From contig JAIPER010000039.1 of assembly GCA_021737115.1 (NCBI GenBank), positions 1 to 15,027 on the forward strand: a stretch of DNA of 15,027 nucleotides, given 5' to 3'. Both the position numbers and the translations under genes were made by a program. The notes below the pieces were generated by a model, which was given only the letters and a program-made list of their open reading frames with translations, had not been told where the DNA came from and did not search any database. This DNA comes from Desulfohalobiaceae bacterium (lineage in GTDB: Bacteria; Desulfobacterota; Desulfovibrionia; Desulfovibrionales; Desulfothermaceae). This document shows positions 7,055 to 13,480 of the stretch, one piece after another. Position 1 is the first letter of the stretch; each line of letters begins with the position of its first letter.

Positions 7055-7083
7055 TATAAGATAAGATTTCCCGGTTCACGCTT

Positions 7084-8325
7084 ATGAACATCTACCTGCT
7101 GATCATCCTCGTTTCCATAATCGGAGCCTACCTCCTGGAAAACGCGTCTATCTACCTGAATATCCTCCACCTGGATCCGGCGGTGCCCCGGGAATTCATC
7201 GATGTCGTGGACAGAGAAAAATACCGTCGCTCCCAGGAATATACCAGGAAGCAATCCAAAGTACATCTCTTCCACTCCAGCGTCAATCTGGCGATTCTGC
7301 TCGCTTTCATCCTGGGCGGGGGCTTTGCCTGGCTCGATGGCCTGGTCCGGTCGTTTTCCTTCCCGCCGGTCTGGAGCGGACTGATCTTCTTTGCCTGTCT
7401 GGGGTTTGCCCTGGATCTGTTTTCTCTGCCCTTTGAGATCTACAACACCTTTGTTCTGGAGGAAAAATTTGGCTTCAACCGCATGACCCCCAAGCTTTTC
7501 CTCACAGACAAACTCAAGGGCTACCTCCTGACCCTGGCCATCGGAGGCCCCCTGCTGGCCGGTATACTCCTGTTTCTCGGCCGCTACCCGGACTGGGGAT
7601 GGCTCTTCGCCTGGTCCCTGATCGTCCTGGTCATGCTCCTTGTCCACTGCCTGGCTCCGACCCTGATCCTGCCCCTGTTCAACACCTTCACCCCTTTGGA
7701 GGAAGGGGACCTGAAAAGGAAGATTGAAGCCTACGCCCGGAGAAACGGCTTTGACCTGAGCGGAATTTTTGTCATGGACGGTTCAAAGCGATCCTCGAAA
7801 TCCAACGCCTTCTTCACCGGGCTGGGACGAAAGAAACGGATCGCCCTGTTCGATACCCTTGTCGAAAAACATGAACCTGATGAACTGGTGGCCGTCCTGG
7901 CCCACGAGATTGGTCATTATAAGAAAAAGCACATTCTGAAAAACATGATCCTGGCCATTGTCAAGACCGGGATTCTGCTCTTCCTGGTCTCCCTGTTCAT
8001 CTCTCATCCCCCCCTGTTTGCGGCCTTCGGTCTCAACCAGCCCTCGGTGTACGCCGGCCTGGTCTTCTTCGCCCTTTTGTATACCCCGATAGCCCTGATT
8101 TTATCCCTGTACCTCAACTACCTCTCCAGGAAGTTCGAATACCAGGCCGATGCCTTTGCCGCAGAAACCACCAAGACACCGGAATACCTGATCCAAGCCC
8201 TGAAACGTCTCTCCGCGGACAACCTGTCCAACCTGACCCCGCACCCTTTTTATGTCTTTTTAAACCACTCCCATCCCCCGGTCCTGAACCGGATCAAAGC
8301 CCTGAAGCAGGCAGAAAACACTTGA
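7084..8325 (+). CDS. M48 family membrane metalloprotease, Ste24/CAAX protease type
   Basis: This 413-residue integral membrane zinc endopeptidase has the full Ste24-type layout. An N-terminal helix (about 3-20) is followed by a long M48 N-terminal region with further helices (about 66-82, 97-115, 145-165, 172-195) and FNTFTPLEEGDLK (199-211). Then come SNAFFTG (240-246), the zinc motif HEIGH (274-278), two more helices (about 288-307, 322-347), the third zinc ligand E352 in KFEYQADAFA with D356, and SHPPV (396-400). All catalytic residues are intact. In eukaryotes Ste24 cleaves prenylated proteins; bacterial members more likely act in membrane protein quality control, but the substrates are unknown. 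It appears to be a single gene. No good Shine-Dalgarno is visible before the ATG; hydrophobic N-terminal coding makes this start the natural one. Confidence 0.93.
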   Translation: MNIYLLIILVSIIGAYLLENASIYLNILHLDPAVPREFIDVVDREKYRRSQEYTRKQSKVHLFHSSVNLAILLAFILGGGFAWLDGLVRSFSFPPVWSGLIFFACLGFALDLFSLPFEIYNTFVLEEKFGFNRMTPKLFLTDKLKGYLLTLAIGGPLLAGILLFLGRYPDWGWLFAWSLIVLVMLLVHCLAPTLILPLFNTFTPLEEGDLKRKIEAYARRNGFDLSGIFVMDGSKRSSKSNAFFTGLGRKKRIALFDTLVEKHEPDELVAVLAHEIGHYKKKHILKNMILAIVKTGILLFLVSLFISHPPLFAAFGLNQPSVYAGLVFFALLYTPIALILSLYLNYLSRKFEYQADAFAAETTKTPEYLIQALKRLSADNLSNLTPHPFYVFLNHSHPPVLNRIKALKQAENT

Positions 8326-8424
8326 CGGAAACCGATGCTGAGCTGTACATTCTTTTTGATCGATAGTACGATGCAATGAGCGTTTCAACCATCATGAGGC
8401 AATCGAGGCGAGAGTATATCTGAT

Positions 8425-8457
8425 AAATCCCAATCGCAAATCCGAAATCCAAAATTC
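8425..8457 (+). repeat. Short AAATCC tandem-like repeat before tRNA-Arg
   Basis: AAATCC occurs at 8425-8430, 8438-8443 and 8445-8450, followed by AAATTCC. The units are irregularly spaced, so this is a degenerate simple repeat just upstream of the tRNA rather than a clear element. The 139-base gap from 8326 to 8464 shows nothing else I can support, including no convincing tRNA promoter. Confidence 0.4.
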
Positions 8458-8464
8458 CCAAAAC

Positions 8465-8541
<77 letters not shown>

Positions 8542-8549
8542 GAAAAATC

Positions 8550-8585
8550 AAGGGGCTATCCGGTACACCGGATAGCCCCTTTTTT
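8550..8585 (+). terminator. Rho-independent terminator after tRNA-Arg
   Basis: A perfect 14-bp stem (8550-8563 with 8568-8581) with a TACA loop is followed by a run of T to 8585. It begins 8 nt after the tRNA CCA. Read on the minus strand it is followed by TTGATTTTT, so it may also stop transcription of the converging gene at 8606-8983. Confidence 0.93.
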
Positions 8586-8605
8586 CATCCTGATTCTGGA
8601 TCGTG

Positions 8606-8983
8606 TTACTGTTGGAATGTTTTGACTTTCTGTTTTTGTGGTTCCACAACCGGTCCCGCGCTTGTTTCTCCCTGAAAGACCATGTTAATATAATTTTTCA
8701 GCCCATAATACTTTTGTATTCGGAATCCCTGAATGCTCTCCACAAGCCAGGGGCTATCCACAAACAGCCATCTGCATCTGCCCTGCGAGCACATATAGGC
8801 CTGAGCCTGGACATGGGGATTGCCATACAAATTTCCGTAAGCGATCCTGGTTCTGGTAACCTCCTGCCAGTTTAAAGCATCCCGGATCGCGTTATGACGG
8901 CAGAGCGGCTGTTTGGCAGGAGCACAGGCAAGCGCCAAACCCAAGAGGGGAAAAACAAATAAAGCCCAGATGGATCTTTTCAT
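8606..8983 (-). CDS. Small exported (possibly lipo-) protein, perhaps transglutaminase-like
   Basis: The product has 125 residues. A basic start and hydrophobic core (residues 5-19) lead to LALAC with C20, a weak lipobox, so this may be a lipoprotein or a simple secreted protein. The mature part has the order C28 (LCRHNAIRDAL), H57 (NPHVQAQAYM) and D76 (WLFVDSPWL). This recalls the Cys-His-Asp order and wording of transglutaminase-like cysteine proteins, but at about 100 residues it is a minimal version. A second cysteine pair, C65/C70, lies near H57. AGGGG about 5 nt upstream supports the ATG at 8981-8983. I do not firmly recognise the family. The gene stands alone, converging on the tRNA terminator. 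Confidence 0.65.
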   Translation of the reverse strand: MKRSIWALFVFPLLGLALACAPAKQPLCRHNAIRDALNWQEVTRTRIAYGNLYGNPHVQAQAYMCSQGRCRWLFVDSPWLVESIQGFRIQKYYGLKNYINMVFQGETSAGPVVEPQKQKVKTFQQ

Positions 8984-9000
8984 TACACCCCTTTTTTCAT
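8983..9000 (-). other. Possible 5-codon upstream ORF overlapping the next start (TAATG)
   Basis: On the minus strand an ATG at 8998-9000 opens a five-codon frame (MKKGV) whose TAA (8983-8985) overlaps the ATG of the 8606-8983 gene as TAATG. GAGGG lies about 8 nt before it. It could couple or tune translation of the main gene, but a frame this short is easily chance. Confidence 0.2.
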
Positions 9001-9290
9001 CCTGTTTACCCTCTCTTCACGCCTGAAACCAATGTCCTTTCTGCTTAGATGCATGTTTTATGCCAAATCAGAGTATACCTAAGCATTTAATTTTTTTAAG
9101 ATTAATGAAAAAAACCACCGTTTCTGGTATGCATAAATGGAACCCCATTTCATTAAAAATAGGCATTGGTTCGGCTTTGCAAGAAAAGACCTCCCTCCTG
9201 CCCGAAAAACCTATTGTCATAAAACAAGAGAATGTATTGCCCCAAAGGCTTTTTCTTAACCGTGAACGGTGAACCTGCAACCTTCTGGGT

Positions 9291-9307
9291 AGCGGGCGAA
9301 GCCCGCT
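9291..9307. repeat. GC-rich hairpin AGCGGGC-gaa-GCCCGCT
   Basis: A perfect 7-bp stem with a 3-nt loop is followed by TTTGG. It may be a weak terminator or part of a dispersed intergenic repeat. No gene ends close to it. Confidence 0.45.
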
Positions 9308-9373
9308 TTGGATTGGAGAAGACATTGAAGACGAAGCGGCCTCTTATTCCCTAAAAATCACCTATCCGGTCTA

Positions 9374-9402
9374 TTGACAATCCTGCATTATTGTGAGATA
9401 TT
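9374..9402 (+). promoter_or_regulatory. Sigma70-type promoter with extended -10, upstream of the signalling operon
   Basis: A consensus -35 TTGACA (9374-9379) is separated by 17 bp from GATATT (9397-9402), which matches TATAAT at 4 of 6 positions and carries the extended TG (9394-9395). Transcription would start near 9409, giving a leader of about 278 nt before the ATG at 9687. That leader includes the REP-like palindrome. Confidence 0.6.
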
Positions 9403-9523
9403 AAACATAATCTTTTCTATATCTGTACTCATTATTCTCATTGTTCTCTCCAGCTTTGCAAGCACCTATTTGAGCGAACCCATCTGGTATGTTTTCAAAA
9501 GAGCAAGCCTGCTGAAGAGAAGT

Positions 9524-9600
9524 GATTCTTCGCTCGCCCCGATTCAATACGCTCCGCTTCAGGGATTGAATTGGGCTGGCGGACTCGCTCAGAATGACAG
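9524..9600. repeat. REP-like palindromic element
   Basis: The outer segments GATTCTTCGCTCG (9524-9536) and CTCGCTCAGAATGACAG (9584-9600) resemble dispersed intergenic repeats of other bacteria. Between them is an 11-bp stem (9538-9548 with 9565-9575, one G-T pair) with a 16-nt loop, extended by TCGCC/GGCGG after a small bulge. It would be transcribed in the leader of the operon starting at 9687. Confidence 0.4.
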
Positions 9601-9686
9601 AGAAAGGATAGCTCGTGTAAAACTCCATCATCATTTCTTGGGTGTCGTGAACCATTAACGATGATGATACGGACGGGGAGAAGGGT

Positions 9687-11225
9687 ATGCCTGATCAGAA
9701 CCAGTCTGCGAGCAGTCTGACTTCGGAGAGTGAAATCAGCCCGGAGGCCCGCCTGCACCAGGAGGGCATCGGACTCTTTGAACTGTTGCGCCCTTTCAGC
9801 AGCTCGAATCGGTATGCCTCCGGACAGGAGATCGTCCTGGAGGGAGCGGCGGCCAGGAGCCTCTACTACATTGAAGAAGGGAGCGTCGAAGTCTCCTACA
9901 CAGTGGAAGGGACCAAGATCATCGTAGCCCTGATCGGAGCCGGCAACTTCATGGGGGAGATCGGGTTCTTTGACGGAATCTCCAGGATCCGGGACATTCG
10001 CACCAAAGAACCTGCTGTCCTGCACACCTTTGACCACACCGACCTGGAAGGGATCAAGGCCAACGAAACCGCCCTGCACAGCCGATTCATGGATTTTTTG
10101 ACCCGCTCCATCTGTCTGAAATTCCGTCGCATCCTGGAAGAGCGGGAGCCGATGACCGCATTTGCCGCTTCCCTGTCCACCGGTCGTCGGAGCTATCATG
10201 AGACCGTACCGCTGTCCAAGGCATTTTTCCAAACCCCGACCTGGGACAAGGTCAATGTCCTGGTGGAGAAATTCAAGGCCGGTTTTTTCGATTTGTCCCA
10301 TCAACTCCAGAAAAGCCCTGAGCCGGATGTTCCGGAAGACATGGAGGTCACCGGCAAAGCCCTCCTGAGCCATTTCCTGCAACAGCTGGATTCCCTGGAG
10401 CAGGAACTCGGGGGTTCCGAGTTTCGTGATCAGGTCTGGGGCTACCTCTTCAAGGAGATCTACCCTTATTTTCTGCGAAGCCGTTTTGCGGAGCGGGCCT
10501 ATTACAAACCAAAGGGGTACGCCGGCGACTTTCTGATGATGGAAATGATTTACAACAACATCCCCCAGGGCGACGGCAAGATTGGCTGGGTCGTGGATCG
10601 ATTCTGTCTCGACTCCATTGCCGCCAGGGCGGTCCGAGCCCGCCGCCGTCTGCTCTGTGAGCAGCTTGGACAGGAATTTGAGGAACATAAGACCAACCAG
10701 CACAGATTTCAAATCATGAACCTGGCCTGTGGTTCCAACCGCGAACTCTTCGACTTCATTGCCGATTGTCCCCAAACGGAAAAAGTCGACGCCCTTTGCG
10801 TGGACGCAGACTCCCAGGCCCTTGAGTACTCCAACCGGCAGGTCAACACCTTCGAACATTCGGCCAGCGTCAGCTACATGAGCGATAATCTGGTCAAATG
10901 GTCCCTGGGCCGGGTCCGCCAGGATTTCGGTTTCAAGGACCTGATCTATTCCTCCGGCCTCACGGATTATCTCGAGGACCGGCTTTTTTGCGCCCTGATC
11001 GCCAAGTGCCATGAGCACCTCAAAGAAGGCGGGGTCTTGATTATCGGCAACTTCGGCCCGCAAAACCGGGAAAAGACCTTTATGGAACGGATTCTGCACT
11101 GGAAGCTGGTCCACCGCAGCAGCGAAGACCTGAACCGGCTCTTTGCCTCCTGCGGCGCCTGGAGCGATATCCGCGTGCTGGCGGAAGAAGAGGGCGTGAA
11201 CCTGTTCGTCAAAGCCAGGAAATGA
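9687..11225 (+). CDS. Cyclic-nucleotide-binding domain fused to a PhcB-like SAM methyltransferase
   Basis: The 512-residue product has two parts. Residues about 33-148 form a CRP-like cyclic-nucleotide-binding domain (EIVLEGAAARSLYYIEEGSVEVS, then phosphate cassette GEIGFFDGISR with the canonical Arg at R100). No DNA-binding helix-turn-helix follows. Residues about 245-511 resemble PhcB-type class I methyltransferases: YYKPKGYAGDF (272-282), IYNN, AARAVRARR (312-320), SAM motif I MNLACGSN (344-351), GLTDYLEDR (424-432) and GGVLIIGNFGP (448-458). Ralstonia PhcB makes the 3-OH palmitic acid methyl ester signal; whether this enzyme methylates a fatty acid is unknown. The ATG follows a purine-rich site (GGGGAGAAGGG, 9675-9685). 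The stop overlaps the next start by 4 bp. The natural reading is a methyltransferase under allosteric control by a nucleotide. Confidence 0.87.
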   Translation: MPDQNQSASSLTSESEISPEARLHQEGIGLFELLRPFSSSNRYASGQEIVLEGAAARSLYYIEEGSVEVSYTVEGTKIIVALIGAGNFMGEIGFFDGISRIRDIRTKEPAVLHTFDHTDLEGIKANETALHSRFMDFLTRSICLKFRRILEEREPMTAFAASLSTGRRSYHETVPLSKAFFQTPTWDKVNVLVEKFKAGFFDLSHQLQKSPEPDVPEDMEVTGKALLSHFLQQLDSLEQELGGSEFRDQVWGYLFKEIYPYFLRSRFAERAYYKPKGYAGDFLMMEMIYNNIPQGDGKIGWVVDRFCLDSIAARAVRARRRLLCEQLGQEFEEHKTNQHRFQIMNLACGSNRELFDFIADCPQTEKVDALCVDADSQALEYSNRQVNTFEHSASVSYMSDNLVKWSLGRVRQDFGFKDLIYSSGLTDYLEDRLFCALIAKCHEHLKEGGVLIIGNFGPQNREKTFMERILHWKLVHRSSEDLNRLFASCGAWSDIRVLAEEEGVNLFVKARK

Positions 11226-12949
11226 TGTTCGAAAAATTTACCAACTTGCTCAGCGATGAGGCAAGATCCGATGTCAACGACCCGGCCCTTTTTGCAGAAG
11301 AGACCCGGCAACTCATCTGGCAGCGCATCAGGGTCGGACTGCTCATAGGGATCATCCTCATCCCCCTGTTCAGCCTTCTTGATTTCCTCTGTCTGCCCGA
11401 ACTGGCCAAGTCCTTTCTCTTATACAGAATCGTGTGCTCCCTGGCCCTCATCGGGGTCCTGATCCTTCTTTACAGTCCGGCCGGACAGGCTCATCCCCTG
11501 TTTTTGGCCCTGGTCGCCTACCTCCTGGCCGGCAGCATGATCTCGGTGATGATCGTCCAGGATGGCGGGTTTGACTCCTATTACTATGTCGGCCTGCTCA
11601 TGGTCATGACCACCTTCTCCGTCATCCTTCCCCTGAATATCGCCCAGACCCTGATGTCCGGATTGTTGATGTTCATAATCTACGTCGGCCCGGTTGCGAT
11701 CTTCAATGAAATGAGACCCGAGCATACCGGTGTTTTTGCCAACAACATCTTTTTCTTTATTTTTTTCATCGTGATCATCACCGTGCTGAGCAAAATAGAA
11801 ACCCAGACCAGAGTCAGAGAATTCAACCTGAAGCAGGACCTCCAGTCCTCAAAAAAACAGCTCGCTTTTTACGCCCACCACCTCGAAGAGGAAGTGGACA
11901 GGAGGGCGGAGGCTCTTGAAAAGTCGGAACTCAGATACAAGGAGCTCTACAACAACCTCATCGACATGGTCATCCTAATCGACCGCCGGGGGAACATCAT
12001 CACGGCGAACTCCATTTTTCTTCAGACCATGGGCCTGGCAGAGACATCCCCCTCCCAAAGCCTGTCCATGTTTCTTCCCCGGGAGGATCAGGACCGTTTT
12101 CAGAATCAGATTCTCTATCCCCTTCTCAAAAACAACCAGGCCCATAATCTTGAATTTGTCCTGCAAGGCCGAAACGGGGAACGTTATCATGTGGAAGGCA
12201 ATGCTACGAGTATTGAACTGAATGATGACCGCACCGGTTTTCAGATGGTGATCCGGGACGTAACCGAACGGAAGCGCCTGGAAAAGCAATTGATCGGCTC
12301 CTACCTGCAGATTCAAAACGCCCGTAATCTGACCATACTCGGTCTGGCCAAGCTGGCCGAATACCGGGATCAGGACACGGGCTTTCATCTGGAAAGGATC
12401 CGGGAATACACGAAAATCATGGCCAAGGAACTGGCCGGCCGGAAGGAGTACAAGGACATTATCACCCCGGATTACATTGAGGATCTCTACCAGTCCTCGA
12501 TCTTACACGACATCGGCAAAGTCGGGATCTCGGACAATATCCTGCTCAAGCCGGGGAGATTGGATCAGAAGGAATACGAAGCCATCAAAAGACACACCGT
12601 CCTGGGCGGTAGAATCATCGAGGAGATCGAGTCCCGGACCGAAGGGGACCCTTTTCTCAGCCTGGGCCGAGAGATTGCCTACTATCACCATGAATGGTGG
12701 AATGGAGGTGGCTACCCCAGGGGTCTCAAAAAAGAGGAAATCCCGGTTTCCGCCAGGCTGGTCGCAGTGGCGGACACCTACGACGCCCTGACCTCCAGAC
12801 GTTGCTACAAAGAAGCCATGTCCCACGAAACAGCCAAAGAAATCGTTGTTTCCCTCCAGGGAAGGCAGTTTGACAGCAGTGTCGTCGAGGCCTTTGTCAG
12901 ACATGAAAAGGCCTTCGACGGCTACAGGATTTCCTTTCGGGAGCATTAA
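11222..12949 (+). CDS. Six-helix membrane PAS/HD-GYP c-di-GMP phosphodiesterase
   Basis: The 575-residue product has about six transmembrane helices (near 36-56, 64-84, 91-112, 121-141, 143-163, 172-190), a charged helical linker that may be a coiled coil (191-240), a PAS domain (about 236-350, ending in VIRDVTERKRLE) and a C-terminal HD-GYP domain (about 366-565). The latter has H389, the HD dyad H429-D430 in HDIGKVGISD, H458, the pair H489-H490, GYP (497-499) and D518 in VADTYDALTS. The usual HHExxDGxGYP is HHEWWNGGGYP here, a mild change. HD-GYP enzymes hydrolyse c-di-GMP. The membrane module is of a kind also found in sensor kinases; its ligand is unknown. The start overlaps the methyltransferase stop (ATGATG). 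The PilZ gene follows after 35 nt. Confidence 0.92.
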   Translation: MMFEKFTNLLSDEARSDVNDPALFAEETRQLIWQRIRVGLLIGIILIPLFSLLDFLCLPELAKSFLLYRIVCSLALIGVLILLYSPAGQAHPLFLALVAYLLAGSMISVMIVQDGGFDSYYYVGLLMVMTTFSVILPLNIAQTLMSGLLMFIIYVGPVAIFNEMRPEHTGVFANNIFFFIFFIVIITVLSKIETQTRVREFNLKQDLQSSKKQLAFYAHHLEEEVDRRAEALEKSELRYKELYNNLIDMVILIDRRGNIITANSIFLQTMGLAETSPSQSLSMFLPREDQDRFQNQILYPLLKNNQAHNLEFVLQGRNGERYHVEGNATSIELNDDRTGFQMVIRDVTERKRLEKQLIGSYLQIQNARNLTILGLAKLAEYRDQDTGFHLERIREYTKIMAKELAGRKEYKDIITPDYIEDLYQSSILHDIGKVGISDNILLKPGRLDQKEYEAIKRHTVLGGRIIEEIESRTEGDPFLSLGREIAYYHHEWWNGGGYPRGLKKEEIPVSARLVAVADTYDALTSRRCYKEAMSHETAKEIVVSLQGRQFDSSVVEAFVRHEKAFDGYRISFREH

Positions 12950-12972
12950 TAACGCCTTGCCGTGATTTGCGT

Positions 12973-12979
12973 AAGGAGG
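12973..12979 (+). promoter_or_regulatory. AAGGAGG ribosome binding site fixing the PilZ start
   Basis: A full-consensus site lies 5 nt before the ATG at 12985. It rules out the earlier in-frame TTG at 12967, which lies upstream of the site itself. Confidence 0.85.
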
Positions 12980-12984
12980 CAGTC

Positions 12985-13371
12985 ATGAATCAGTCAAGCA
13001 GTGAACATCGCCGGCATAAAAGGCAGGCAATCCAAGCCCTCTGCTTTGTTCGGCTCTCTACCGACGAAACCGGGAAACAGGTGGTCGGTTCGCTCGCCGA
13101 TATCAGCGCCGGCGGCCTTGGCTTCACCTTTCTCCCGGATACGACACAGCCGGACCAGGAACCCAGACCCCAAAAGGCTTACCGTCTGGATCTCTTCCAG
13201 AGCGGGGATCCTTCGTTTTTACTGTCCGACGTCCCGGCGCGGCTCAAATACAGCATCGAAAAAAAAGACTCGCTCTCCTTTTTAGGGCTGCCGCTCAAAC
13301 GATGCGGTTTGGAGTTCCTCGACTTGACAGAAAATCAAAAAGAGGAACTCAAGCAGCTGATCGAGGCATGA
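12985..13371 (+). CDS. PilZ domain protein (c-di-GMP receptor)
   Basis: A single PilZ domain makes up this 128-residue cytoplasmic protein. Both c-di-GMP-binding motifs are intact: RxxxR at R9-R10-H11-K12-R13, and DxSxxG at D39-I40-S41-A42-G43-G44. A C-terminal FLDLTENQKEELKQLIE segment gives the usual closing helix. Such proteins change conformation on binding c-di-GMP and act on motility, secretion or exopolysaccharide targets; the partner is not evident here. It lies 35 nt after the HD-GYP gene and is probably in the same transcript, so the enzyme that degrades the messenger and a protein that reads it are coexpressed. No clear terminator follows; only a 5-bp TGATG/CATCA stem overlaps the stop. 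Confidence 0.92.
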   Translation: MNQSSSEHRRHKRQAIQALCFVRLSTDETGKQVVGSLADISAGGLGFTFLPDTTQPDQEPRPQKAYRLDLFQSGDPSFLLSDVPARLKYSIEKKDSLSFLGLPLKRCGLEFLDLTENQKEELKQLIEA

Positions 13372-13414
13372 TGCGGTCCATCAGAACTGTCCCTTGACAA
13401 ATTATGATACACTG

Positions 13415-13430
13415 TGGCACTTTTATTGCC
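13415..13430 (+). promoter_or_regulatory. Sigma54-type (-24/-12) promoter before the O-acetylhomoserine sulfhydrylase gene
   Basis: The site TGGCAC-ttttA-TTGCc matches the RpoN consensus TGGCACGnnnnTTGCW at 10 of its 12 fixed bases. The invariant GG (13416-13417) and GC (13428-13429) are exactly 10 bp apart. Predicted start is near 13441, 40 nt before the ATG at 13481. A TTGACA at 13394-13399 has no usable -10 at 16-19 bp. A bacterial enhancer-binding protein would be required; no site for it is recognised. Confidence 0.7.
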
Positions 13431-13480
13431 AGCCGTCAACTCATTTTTGATCCGATCTTCCTGAGCCGAGGGAGGCAAAT

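Larger units (their letters stand above)
8984..9686. other. Gene-free AT-rich gap of about 700 bases
   Basis: No credible gene is visible. The stretch contains a GC hairpin (9291-9307), a near-tandem CGTGAAC-GGTGAAC just before it (about 9261-9274), a sigma70-type promoter (9374-9402), a REP-like palindrome with GATTCTTCGCTCG and CGCTCAGAATGACAG ends (9524-9600), and an ATCATCAT/ATGATGAT pair (9627-9634, 9661-9668) just before the ribosome site of the next gene. Short reading frames here (for example 9060-9272 plus and 9068-9325 minus) lack ribosome sites and recognisable domains. The composition is clearly richer in A and T than the genes around it, which suggests decayed or horizontally derived filler. 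Confidence 0.6.

Noticed and set aside
8425..8457. Possible CRISPR-like repeat of AAATCC units
   Set aside because: Units are 6 bases, irregularly spaced and without spacers; it is a degenerate simple repeat.
9060..9272. 70-codon frame in the AT-rich gap, and an opposing 85-codon frame at 9068-9325
   Set aside because: Neither has a ribosome site or a family resemblance; the minus-strand frame starts within the hairpin region.
9374..9658. Small frame with a hydrophobic N-terminus
   Set aside because: Its first codon would be the TTG of a -35 box, it has no ribosome site, and it runs through a REP-like palindrome.
9495..11114. 539-codon open frame on the minus strand
   Set aside because: It lies antisense to the methyltransferase gene, whose domains and ribosome site are clear; long antisense frames are common in GC-rich coding DNA. 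It also runs into repeat sequence and matches no family I know.
12967..12984. TTG start six codons before the PilZ ATG
   Set aside because: The AAGGAGG site lies after this TTG and 5 nt before the ATG at 12985, so the ATG is the start.
13394..13408. TTGACA and TATGAT before the sulfhydrylase gene as a sigma70 promoter
   Set aside because: The two boxes are only 3 bp apart, and no -10 is found at 16-19 bp from TTGACA. The sigma54 pattern beside them fits far better.
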